Numbered from the stretch's first letter, positions 7,980 to 14,151 are shown. The stretch: 15,838 nt of DNA from an uncultured Veillonella sp. (GCA_934183145.1 CAKPSA010000019.1:1-15838); one strand, 5' to 3'. Numbers and translations are program-made. Notes: generated by a model from the letters alone, not told the origin.

Positions 7980-8234
7980 ATGGAAGCTTTATTAGCATTA
8001 ACTCCTGTTTCAGCTGTCATTTCTATTGCTGTAGCCTATATTGCTTTCAAAGTGGCATTTTTTACTCTCAAAAGAGTGGTTTTAAATGTTGTAACAGGTG
8101 CTTTAACCTATTGGGTATGTGTGCATGTGCTTAATATTCCTTTGGACATTGGAGTGGGCGCATGGGCATTGACTGCAATTTTAGGCCCTATTCCAATGAT
8201 TATCGCTGCGGGATGGGATGGATTTTTACACTAG
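7980..8234 (+). CDS. bofA: BofA-like small membrane protein
   Basis: Eighty-four residues with hydrophobic segments at about 8-30 and 33-53 and a hydrophobic C-terminal part. The VVTGAL stretch and the C-terminal ILGPIP region resemble BofA, which in spore formers inhibits the SpoIVFB protease that activates sigma-K. Position after recR supports this, since B. subtilis has recR-yaaL-bofA. Conserved Asn/Thr positions of BofA appear replaced: His49 stands where an Asn usually ends the second membrane segment, and GVGAWA where BofA has an Asn-containing motif. If the host does not sporulate, the role must differ and is unknown. Starts 2 nt after recR; its stop overlaps the ribosome site of the helicase gene, indicating coupling. 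Confidence 0.75.
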   Translation: MEALLALTPVSAVISIAVAYIAFKVAFFTLKRVVLNVVTGALTYWVCVHVLNIPLDIGVGAWALTAILGPIPMIIAAGWDGFLH

Positions 8235-8243
8235 GAGGATTTC

Positions 8244-10832
8244 ATGTTTATCAATCGTGAACAACAACGCGTTATTGATGAAGTTGAACAGAATATCCTC
8301 TTGTTAGCGTCCGCTGGGACGGGAAAAACGAATACACTTGCTTATCGAGTGGCTCACCTCATCGAGGGCGGCTATGCGAAGGCGGAGAATATCTTGTGCA
8401 TGACCTTTACGAACAAGGCGGCAAACGAGATGAAAGACCGCATTCAATCGCTCGTAGGCAGTCCTGCAAAGGCTGTGGAGGTTAGTACATTCCACAGCTT
8501 TTGCTTTTTCGTGCTCCAACAAGAGGGCAAGCGCAATGAAACCTTATATACGGACGTGACCATCTTTGATGAAGAGGATTGCAAGGAATTGTCTGAACCG
8601 TATCGTCCAGGGAAACTTAGAGAAATGTCCTTTGCGAACATTATCGCCATGGTGAAAGAATATCGTTCCTTGTATGGGTTCTATTCTGATGATCTTGTAG
8701 GCGATTATAAACGAACTATAGAGCGCTTGCAGAAGGAACAGCGCGCCGCTATTGAGCAGCAGTTCTCTAGCTTTGGCAATATTCTATATAGTGAACTCCA
8801 TGATTTCTTGAACCATGGTCATGAATGGATTGCTGCCTATGATGAAAGCTTAGCCTCTGTACATGGTCTAGATTTTACGGACCTTATCTGTGGTGTTCAT
8901 CGTCTCTTCCAAGATCCTGTAGTTCGGGAACGTTGGCGCAGTCGTTACAGCTATATCTCTGTAGACGAAATGCAAGATACAGGTGTACTAGAGTACAAGG
9001 TATTAGAAATGCTCTGGGAAGGTAATCACGTCCTCTTGTGCGGTGACTATTTCCAAACCATATACGAATGGCGTGGATCCGACCCATTCCGTTTGCTTAA
9101 GCAGTTTGATGCGGATTTCAAGCCTTTAAAAATTATCTTCTATGAAAACTACCGGTCTAACTGGACGCTCTTTACGATGGCTTTCAAAACATTGCAAAAT
9201 ATGTTCCCTGACCTCGTAGGCTCTATCTATACTGAATTGCCTCGCGCCAATAGTGAAAGAAAGGGTAAGCCCGTTCTTATTAAAGGCTGTAAAAACAGTT
9301 ATTTAGAGGGTCGCTATATTTATGAAGCCATTTGTGCCTTGCCAAAGGATGCGAATATTGGTGTTCTTGTACGGGATAATAAAAAGGCGCAGCGATTGAG
9401 CGATTCCTTTGAACGCCTGAACAATGAAAAGCCTGAAGAGGATCGTCGTCATTTTATGATTATCGACGAGTTCAAATTCTTTAGACGTCAAGAAATCAAA
9501 GACGTTATGGCCTATTTCAAATTGCTCATGAACCCGAACGACTCTGTCAGTGCTAAGCGTATTATTAAACGCTATGTTACGGGTATTGGTGACGTTCGTA
9601 TTGCCGCTATTGAAAGCCCAGAGACGCGTCAAGTAGGCTTGAAATTGACGGACTTTATGGATATGCCTATCTTTGAAGCTGAACCTTACGCCAAGCTCGT
9701 TAGTGGCTTAGAAAATCATGAGGTTGTAGTATACGATGTGGAAAGTACGGGCACTGATACGTCTCAAGACCGCATCATTCAAATTGCAGCTATCCGCATT
9801 GATGAAAATGGACAAGTGTTAGAGACTTTTGAACGCTTTATCAACACCGGTGTGCCTGTGGGGCAATCTGAAGAGGTACATGGCTTCTCCGATGCGTATT
9901 TACAAGAATACGGCGAAGACCCAGCTACAGTGCTACAAGCCTTTAAGGAGTTCTCCAAGAATGCTATCATCGTAGGTCATAATGTAAATTATGATGTGAC
10001 CATCTTTACGAACGAATTGGCTCGGTATAATTTAGGAAATCCTGAATTTAAGGCTATCTACGATACACTCGATATTTACCGTCGTTTCTACCCTAATTTA
10101 CCAAATCATAAATTGGGCTTTTTAGCCTCTGAGTTCCCTATCCATCATGAGCCTACACACAATGCGATGGACGATATCTTGGCCACTGCACAGCTTTTAA
10201 TCTATGCGGTAAAAGAAAATATCGTGCCTACCACAACGGGCCGTATGGTTGCGATTAATAAGTATAAAGCGGCTTTCACCAATATTGCGTCCCAAATGGC
10301 AACCTTGCGTAGAAAGGCCTACACGGAATTACCAACGAAGTTATTGGCCTATATTATGAACCAAATGGGGGTTCTAGAGTACTATAAATCCCATGGGGAA
10401 GCGGCAAAGGTAGAGCATATACGGGATCTATATCGCATTATGGAAAAACTTGATGCTGCCTATGAAGGTCCAGCTGGTTTGGCTCGATTAAATCAAATCT
10501 TGCAGATGGCGGCCCTTACAGCCGGTGAGCCTGCCCAACAGGTACGCAATGAAGAGCGCATTCCAATCATTACCATCCACCAAGCCAAAGGCAGCGAGTT
10601 TGACCACGTGTTCTTGGCAGGCCTCAACGAAGGAGCGTTCCCAAGTCCTTTTGCCATCGCAGAAGGGCGTGAAGACGAAGAAAAACGATTGTTCTATGTG
10701 GCCATCACACGACCTAAACAAGAGCTGACTATTACCTTTGAACAAACAAATATACGTGGCCGAGCTGTTCAACCAAGCTCGCTACTTAACTACATGCCAC
10801 GAGACTCAGAACTCGTAGAAAGGAGATACTAA
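8244..10832 (+). CDS. UvrD/PcrA-type helicase with inserted DEDDh exonuclease domain
   Basis: Superfamily 1A DNA helicase with a 3'-5' exonuclease embedded in it. Helicase motifs: Q motif (REQQRVID, 5-12), Walker A ASAGTGKT (22-29), Ia TFTNKAANEMK, Walker B VDEMQDT (240-246), III CGDYFQTIYEWRG, IV NYRSN, V IHQAKGSEFDHV with H779, and VI YVAITRPKQEL with R823. Between motifs IV and V, in the 2B region, lies a complete DnaQ-like domain (about 494-660): D498 and E500 (YDVESTG), D584 (GHNVNYD), H639 and D644 (HNAMDD). All five DEDDh catalytic residues are present, so both activities are predicted. Motifs II and III deviate slightly (DEMQDT for DExQDT, GDYFQTIYEW for GDPDQSIYxW). At 862 residues it is longer than PcrA (about 730). 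Ribosome site AGGAGG lies 5 nt upstream; its stop overlaps the next start (TAATG). A role in repair or recombination is inferred. Confidence 0.92.
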   Translation: MFINREQQRVIDEVEQNILLLASAGTGKTNTLAYRVAHLIEGGYAKAENILCMTFTNKAANEMKDRIQSLVGSPAKAVEVSTFHSFCFFVLQQEGKRNETLYTDVTIFDEEDCKELSEPYRPGKLREMSFANIIAMVKEYRSLYGFYSDDLVGDYKRTIERLQKEQRAAIEQQFSSFGNILYSELHDFLNHGHEWIAAYDESLASVHGLDFTDLICGVHRLFQDPVVRERWRSRYSYISVDEMQDTGVLEYKVLEMLWEGNHVLLCGDYFQTIYEWRGSDPFRLLKQFDADFKPLKIIFYENYRSNWTLFTMAFKTLQNMFPDLVGSIYTELPRANSERKGKPVLIKGCKNSYLEGRYIYEAICALPKDANIGVLVRDNKKAQRLSDSFERLNNEKPEEDRRHFMIIDEFKFFRRQEIKDVMAYFKLLMNPNDSVSAKRIIKRYVTGIGDVRIAAIESPETRQVGLKLTDFMDMPIFEAEPYAKLVSGLENHEVVVYDVESTGTDTSQDRIIQIAAIRIDENGQVLETFERFINTGVPVGQSEEVHGFSDAYLQEYGEDPATVLQAFKEFSKNAIIVGHNVNYDVTIFTNELARYNLGNPEFKAIYDTLDIYRRFYPNLPNHKLGFLASEFPIHHEPTHNAMDDILATAQLLIYAVKENIVPTTTGRMVAINKYKAAFTNIASQMATLRRKAYTELPTKLLAYIMNQMGVLEYYKSHGEAAKVEHIRDLYRIMEKLDAAYEGPAGLARLNQILQMAALTAGEPAQQVRNEERIPIITIHQAKGSEFDHVFLAGLNEGAFPSPFAIAEGREDEEKRLFYVAITRPKQELTITFEQTNIRGRAVQPSSLLNYMPRDSELVERRY

Positions 10833-11836
10833 TGGCGCGAAAAACACATCGTCCAGATGATATTTTGTGGACTGTCACTGCTGCAGATTTAGAGGCTGTA
10901 CATAGCGAGAAGCAAGATATTACACTTGGTGCAGTACTAGATACTCGATATCCTCGTAAGTCTTTAGTTAAGCTATTTGAGGAAAAACTAATCCATATCA
11001 ACGGTCATAAGGCGACGCCAAAGGATGCTATCTCCGAAGGTGAAGAGATTTGGATTGCTATGGCGAAGGAAAAAATCGATTACGAACCAATTGAAATGGA
11101 TCTACATATCTTATATGAAGATGATGATCTCCTCATTGTGGATAAGCCTGCTGGTGTGACAGTAAACTCTAAAGATCAAGTATCCCTTGCTAATGGCGTA
11201 GCGTACTACTTCAAAGAGAATGGTATTAAGCGTAAGGTCCGTTTTTTGAACCGATTAGATAGAGATACGACAGGGTGTATTGTGATTGCTAAAAGCGGTT
11301 TAGCCCAAAGTCTTTATCAACAGCAAATGGATGATAATACCTTTGAAAAGTGGTACATGGCTGCTGTAGAGGGTATTGTAGAAGCTGATGAAGACTCTTT
11401 AGTATTACCTATGGATCGTAGTACTGATGGTATTCATTATGAAGTCAATCCAAAGGGGAAGGAAACGCGTACCGATTTTTCCGTCCTATGTAGACATTCT
11501 TCACAGCCTGTGGATAACTCTGTGCATAAGTTGGTAAATTCTGTGGATATAGCTCAAGAAAATGTGGATATAGAATTACAAAATGTGGATAAACATGGTG
11601 CAAATGTGGACAAATCTGTGCATAACTCATCAAAATGTGGATATACAGAGGTTCTAGTCCGTTTGTACACAGGGAAAACACATCAAATTCGTGTGGCCTT
11701 TAGCCATATCGGTCACCCTCTTGTAGGGGATACATTATACGGCGCACAACCAACGGGGCAGCCCTTCCAATTGCGTGCTCAGAAGGTAGTATTTACACAC
11801 ATGCGCACAGGGGAGCGCATTACGGTTACCGCGTAA
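10832..11836 (+). CDS. RluA-family pseudouridine synthase with DnaA-box-bearing insertion
   Basis: Isomerises uridine to pseudouridine in rRNA or tRNA; the exact target cannot be told. An S4-like RNA-binding domain occupies about 27-75. The RluA catalytic domain follows with IVDKPAGVTVNS (about 101-112) and NRLDRDTTG, where D143 is the catalytic Asp, then YTGKTHQIRVAFSHIGHPLVGDTLYG near the C-terminus. The family motif is commonly HRLD; here His is Asn. Between FSVLCRH and EVLVRLYTGKTHQ is an in-frame insertion (about 219-271) of low-complexity heptads such as SVDIAQE and NVDIELQ. Its DNA carries eight DnaA-box-like nonamers, reported separately. The catalytic parts on both sides look intact, so the enzyme may work. 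The start overlaps the helicase stop by one base, after AAAGGAG. Confidence 0.9.
   Translation: MARKTHRPDDILWTVTAADLEAVHSEKQDITLGAVLDTRYPRKSLVKLFEEKLIHINGHKATPKDAISEGEEIWIAMAKEKIDYEPIEMDLHILYEDDDLLIVDKPAGVTVNSKDQVSLANGVAYYFKENGIKRKVRFLNRLDRDTTGCIVIAKSGLAQSLYQQQMDDNTFEKWYMAAVEGIVEADEDSLVLPMDRSTDGIHYEVNPKGKETRTDFSVLCRHSSQPVDNSVHKLVNSVDIAQENVDIELQNVDKHGANVDKSVHNSSKCGYTEVLVRLYTGKTHQIRVAFSHIGHPLVGDTLYGAQPTGQPFQLRAQKVVFTHMRTGERITVTA
11137..11145 (+). other. Isolated perfect DnaA box in the RluA-type gene
   Basis: TGTGGATAA is the exact reverse complement of TTATCCACA. It encodes Val-Asp-Lys of the conserved IVDKPAG motif, so it may be a coincidence of coding. It lies 372 bp before the array and has the same orientation and reading frame as most of its boxes. 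Confidence 0.55.
11509..11644 (+). repeat. Array of eight helically phased DnaA-box-like nonamers
   Basis: All have the same orientation and start at 11509 TGTGGATAA, 11521 TGTGCATAA, 11542 TGTGGATAT, 11563 TGTGGATAT, 11584 TGTGGATAA, 11605 TGTGGACAA, 11617 TGTGCATAA and 11636 TGTGGATAT. Four match TTATNCACA on the opposite strand; four differ at one base. Start-to-start distances are 12, 21, 21, 21, 21, 12 and 19 bp; 21 bp is two helical turns, so five boxes face the same side of the helix. The array lies wholly in the coding sequence of the RluA-type enzyme. Seven boxes share one reading frame (VDx or VHx peptides) and the eighth is in another (Cys-Gly-Tyr). That these are DnaA boxes is inferred from sequence alone. 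Confidence 0.85.
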
Positions 11837-11851
11837 TTTGATCTGATTACA

Positions 11852-11867
11852 TTATTGTTAACAATAA
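11852..11867. repeat. 16-bp perfect palindrome
   Basis: TTATTGTTAACAATAA, centred on GTTAAC, lies 16 bp after the RluA-type stop codon in AT-rich DNA. It could be an operator or a weak hairpin; no T-run follows, so it is a poor terminator. Confidence 0.6.
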
Positions 11868-11879
11868 ATCTATCCTATA

Positions 11880-11897
11880 TATTGTGAAGTCACAATA
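11880..11897. repeat. Inverted repeat TATTGTGA-AG-TCACAATA
   Basis: Two 8-bp arms separated by 2 bp. The arms resemble half-sites of Rex (TTGTGA...TCACAA) or Crp-type regulators (TGTGA...TCACA), but the 2-bp gap is shorter than either standard spacing, so no regulator is assigned. Confidence 0.55.
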
Positions 11898-11923
11898 CAT
11901 CAAACATTCTAATTGAGAATTGA

Positions 11924-11939
11924 GAATTATTGATAATTC
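11924..11939. repeat. Inverted repeat GAATTAT-TG-ATAATTC
   Basis: Perfect 7-bp arms with a 2-bp centre. It overlaps a short tandem of the 7-mer AATTGAG (two copies plus part of a third, 11911-11928). It is the third inverted repeat within 90 bp of very AT-rich DNA. Confidence 0.55.
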
Positions 11940-11979
11940 AGTAATTACAATAATTTTATAAAAGTTTTTTAAAAAAATA

Positions 11980-12008
11980 ATGACAAATGATAATCAATAA
12001 GCTATAAT
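11980..12008 (+). promoter_or_regulatory. Promoter of the cation exporter with Fur-like operator in the spacer
   Basis: ATGACA (11980-11985) and perfect TATAAT (12003-12008) are 17 bp apart, giving a start near 12015. Between them is TGATAATCA (11988-11996), the core of the Fur box GATAATGATAATCATTATC; 13 of its 19 positions match. A repressor bound there would block RNA polymerase. Fur-family control is inferred. Confidence 0.65.
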
Positions 12009-12018
12009 AAGAACATAG

Positions 12019-12042
12019 ATAAATCGATAGGCTTCGATTTAT
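12019..12042 (+). promoter_or_regulatory. Leader hairpin at the 5' end of the exporter mRNA
   Basis: ATAAATCGA (12019-12027) pairs perfectly with TCGATTTAT (12034-12042) around the loop TAGGCT. It begins a few bases after the predicted transcription start, about 20 nt ahead of the ribosome site AAGAGGTG. It may stabilise the mRNA or act as a regulatory element. Confidence 0.5.
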
Positions 12043-12073
12043 GGCTTAGTGAAATGAATGTAAGAGGTGTAGT

Positions 12074-13198
12074 ATGATTTTGCAAGAAAATAGTGCAGCA
12101 CGTAATCGGGGTATTACGCTTGCTAGTATAAAAGGAATTATAGGTAACGTCGTTCTCGTTATCTTTAAAATGATTGTAGGCCTTGCGTCTAACTCCATCG
12201 CTATCATCCTTGATGCGGTAAACAACTTAACGGACGTATTGTCATCTGTATTGACCATCGTTGGTACAAAATTAGCAGCCAAGGGGGCTGATAAGGAGCA
12301 TCCATTTGGTCACGGTCGCATAGAATATATGACTACCATGGCGATTGCTTTCATTATCCTTGGTGCAGGTATTGGATCGCTAAAGGAGTCTATTGATAAA
12401 ATTCTTCACCCTGAGGTATCCACCTTTGATGTTCCGAGCCTAGTTATTATCGCCGTTGCCATCGTTGTAAAAGTTGTAATGGGCCGTTATATCAAGGCAC
12501 AAGGCGAAAAATACAAATCTGATGCGCTTGTAGCCTCTGGTATAGATGCGCTCTTTGATGCGGTAATTACCTTTGCCACATTAGTATCTGCAGGCTTAGT
12601 ATTCTTCTTTAACTTTGATATTCAAGGCTATGTAGGTGCAGCGATCTCTGTTTTGATTTTGAAAGCTGCTTATGACATTTTAAAAGAAATGTACAATCAT
12701 TTACTTGGCGTTCGTGCAGATGATAACTTAATCCGCGATATTAAAGAAACCATCGCACAACATCCAAATGTAGGTGGTGTATATGACTTAGTTTTGAATA
12801 GCTATGGTCCTGGAGAAACTATTGGTTCCGTCCATATTTCCGTTCCTGATTCTATGACAATGGCCGAGGTTCATCCTTTAACTAAGGGTATTGCCGTTCA
12901 TCTTTATAAAAAGTTTGGCATTAATATGACAGTTGGTGTCTATGCTGAAAATAAACCAAGTGTAGAAGTGCTTGAAATTAGAAAAGCGCTAGATCAAGTT
13001 ATTAGCTTATATACACATGTTGTACAAGTACATGCCTTCTATGTTCAAGAAGAAAAGAAAATTATTTACTACGATATCATCTTTGACTTTGACGAAGAAG
13101 ATCCGCATGGTACATTAGAAAAAATAAAAGCAGAAATGCAAAAACGCTGTCCTGACTATGTACAATTCGCTATTGTAGATACAGACTTTAGTAACTAA
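12074..13198 (+). CDS. Cation diffusion facilitator (CDF) metal exporter, Mn/Fe-type residues
   Basis: Inner-membrane divalent metal/proton antiporter of the CDF family, exporting metal from the cytoplasm. It has the usual array of membrane helices, the HPFGHGRIEY signature after helix 2, and a cytoplasmic C-terminal domain from about 215 (VRADDNLIRDIKETIAQHPNV onward), followed by a further 65 or so residues. Metal-site residues appear as N50xxxD54 in helix 2 (D47 one turn earlier) and D158xxxD162 in helix 5. Zn exporters usually have HxxxD in helix 5, while DxxxD is associated with Mn-type CDFs, so Mn or Fe export is favoured over Zn; this is inference from motifs. At 374 residues it is longer than FieF/YiiP (300). 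It has its own promoter with a Fur-like box and ends in a hairpin terminator. Confidence 0.9.
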   Translation: MILQENSAARNRGITLASIKGIIGNVVLVIFKMIVGLASNSIAIILDAVNNLTDVLSSVLTIVGTKLAAKGADKEHPFGHGRIEYMTTMAIAFIILGAGIGSLKESIDKILHPEVSTFDVPSLVIIAVAIVVKVVMGRYIKAQGEKYKSDALVASGIDALFDAVITFATLVSAGLVFFFNFDIQGYVGAAISVLILKAAYDILKEMYNHLLGVRADDNLIRDIKETIAQHPNVGGVYDLVLNSYGPGETIGSVHISVPDSMTMAEVHPLTKGIAVHLYKKFGINMTVGVYAENKPSVEVLEIRKALDQVISLYTHVVQVHAFYVQEEKKIIYYDIIFDFDEEDPHGTLEKIKAEMQKRCPDYVQFAIVDTDFSN

Positions 13199-13213
13199 TA
13201 AAATACAAATAAA

Positions 13214-13273
13214 GGCTTCAACCAATCATCGACGAAAATATTTCGCCAAGAAATGGTTGAAGCTCTTTCTTTT
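13214..13273 (+). terminator. Probable terminator after the CDF exporter
   Basis: GCTTCAACCA (13215-13224) pairs with TGGTTGAAGC (13254-13263), enclosing a smaller hairpin CGAAA-ATA-TTTCG (13233-13245), and is followed by TCTTTCTTTT. The stem starts about 15 bp after the stop codon. The loop is longer than usual, so efficiency is uncertain. Confidence 0.65.
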
Positions 13274-13306
13274 ACTAGGCTATAAATTTAGTTATACTAT
13301 AAGTCC

Positions 13307-13336
13307 GAGAGATGGTTCTAAGTTGGAATGGAACCA
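13307..13336 (+). other. Stem-loop resembling a T-box stem I apex fragment
   Basis: GAGAGATGGTTC, then a loop with GTTGGAATG, then GAACCA: arms TGGTTC (13313-13318) and GAACCA (13331-13336). The order GAGAG, stem, GTTGG-like loop, stem resembles the apical part of T-box stem I, but no specifier loop, T-box sequence or antiterminator is seen, so a functional T-box is not supported. A weak promoter (TTTACT at 13271, TATACT at 13293, 16-bp spacer) lies just upstream. Confidence 0.3.
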
Positions 13337-13350
13337 GGTAATTAAGAGTT

Positions 13351-13377
13351 TAAGTTTATAAGAATATAAGTTTATAA
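13351..13377. repeat. Direct repeat of TAAGTTTATAA, 16-bp period
   Basis: Two identical 11-mers at 13351-13361 and 13367-13377 in AT-rich DNA, just upstream of the -35 of the secreted-protein promoter. They could be activator sites or simple-sequence drift. Confidence 0.5.
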
Positions 13378-13389
13378 AAATAGACTAAC

Positions 13390-13418
13390 TTGAAATTTAT
13401 GTACTAAGTGAATATAAT
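13390..13418 (+). promoter_or_regulatory. Promoter of the secreted-protein gene
   Basis: TTGAAA (13390-13395) and TATAAT (13413-13418) with a 17-bp spacer, giving a start near 13425 and a leader of about 45 nt. The ATG at 13408 lies within this promoter and would be outside the transcript, which argues for the later start codon. Confidence 0.75.
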
Positions 13419-13470
13419 ATATTGTATAAAATATAATTTGTTTAGGGAAACCTATATGAGGAGAGATAGA

Positions 13471-14043
13471 ATGAAGAAATTTGCTCTTACAACACTAGCT
13501 GTAATGGCGGCCGTTGGTGTGTTGGCGGTTCAGCCTGTAGATGCGAAGAAGGTACAACAAGATCCTGCGCTGGCACCTATTGAAATGCCTATGAATGATG
13601 AAATTCAACAGGCTAATGGTGTATCCAAGTCTACCAATAAAGAGACACAACGTTTATCCAACAAGTTAGCTGATGCTACAAGAGTGATGATTAAGAAGAA
13701 TTGGAAGACTATCTATATTAAAGCAGTGCCTACAGGCGATAAAGCAGCTGTACGTTTCTATTACACAGATAAAAATGGTCAAGTCTATAATGGCCAAGTG
13801 ATTAGAAATACAGGACTATCCAAAGGCAAATATATGACTGGATCTTTGCGACAAGTTGAAGCATTACAAGAATTAGTAAACCATTTGCAACAGAATGGTC
13901 AAGAGGTACCATCCTCCATTGATCTTATCATTACCCAAGGCGGATACCGTACTAAGACGGTCTTTAATTATGGTGAAGATACATCAAATCTAGTTGCTTA
14001 TCAACAACAATATGAACAACAAAACTTCCCTACAATGAAGTAA
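13471..14043 (+). CDS. Small secreted protein, weakly YezG/DUF600-like
   Basis: Function unknown. The start at 13471 is preferred because GAGGAG (13458-13463) lies 7 nt before it and because it gives a clean Sec signal peptide: MKK, a hydrophobic stretch to about residue 20, and an Ala-containing cleavage region (QPVDA-KK, after residue 25). The mature part is about 165 residues. It has a Gln/Asn/Thr-rich linker and then a domain with NWKTIYIKA, AAVRFYYTDKNG, an amphipathic helix (about 120-140) and IDLIITQGGYRTKTVFNYGED. This pattern (W..IY, V.FYY, C-terminal G.....F.Y.ED) resembles YezG/DUF600 proteins, some of which are toxin immunity proteins; the match is by eye only. The YezG-like members I know of are cytoplasmic, so export would be unusual. 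No membrane anchor or lipobox Cys is seen. It has its own promoter and no operon partner. Confidence 0.75.
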   Translation: MKKFALTTLAVMAAVGVLAVQPVDAKKVQQDPALAPIEMPMNDEIQQANGVSKSTNKETQRLSNKLADATRVMIKKNWKTIYIKAVPTGDKAAVRFYYTDKNGQVYNGQVIRNTGLSKGKYMTGSLRQVEALQELVNHLQQNGQEVPSSIDLIITQGGYRTKTVFNYGEDTSNLVAYQQQYEQQNFPTMK

Positions 14044-14102
14044 GATGTATTTTTAAAATCTTTTTTACTAAAAGAATATCAAATACTTTATAATGCAACA
14101 AA

Positions 14103-14148
14103 AAAAGACACCTTGTTAACTGCAATGCAGTTTAGCAGGGTGTCTTTT
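14103..14148. terminator. Bidirectional terminator between the convergent genes
   Basis: AAAAGACACC (14103-14112) pairs with GGTGTCTTTT (14139-14148), with an inner stem AACTGC-AAT-GCAGTT (14118-14132). The A-tract and T-tract at the ends give a U-run in both directions. It can serve the secreted-protein gene on the plus strand and the permease gene on the minus strand, whose stop codon is only 3 bp away. Confidence 0.85.
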
Positions 14149-14151
14149 GTA

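Noticed and set aside
11509..11644. CRISPR-like regular repeats
   Set aside because: The repeated unit is only 9 bp with 12- or 21-bp periods, lies inside a coding frame and has no cas genes; DnaA-box matches explain it better.
11445..11681. Minus-strand 78-codon frame with repeated Tyr-Pro-His and Tyr-Pro-Gln
   Set aside because: It is the complement of the DnaA-box array; the repeats come from ATATCCACA/TTATCCACA sequences. No ribosome site, and the plus-strand enzyme is clearly the real gene.
11880..11897. Rex (NADH-responsive) operator
   Set aside because: Half-sites TTGTGA and TCACAA fit, but the gap is 2 bp where Rex sites need 6 bp between those half-sites; kept only as an inverted repeat.
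13408..13470. Longer start for the secreted protein at the ATG at 13408
   Set aside because: This ATG lies within the -10 promoter region and would add 21 residues before a clean signal peptide; the ATG at 13471 has a proper ribosome site.
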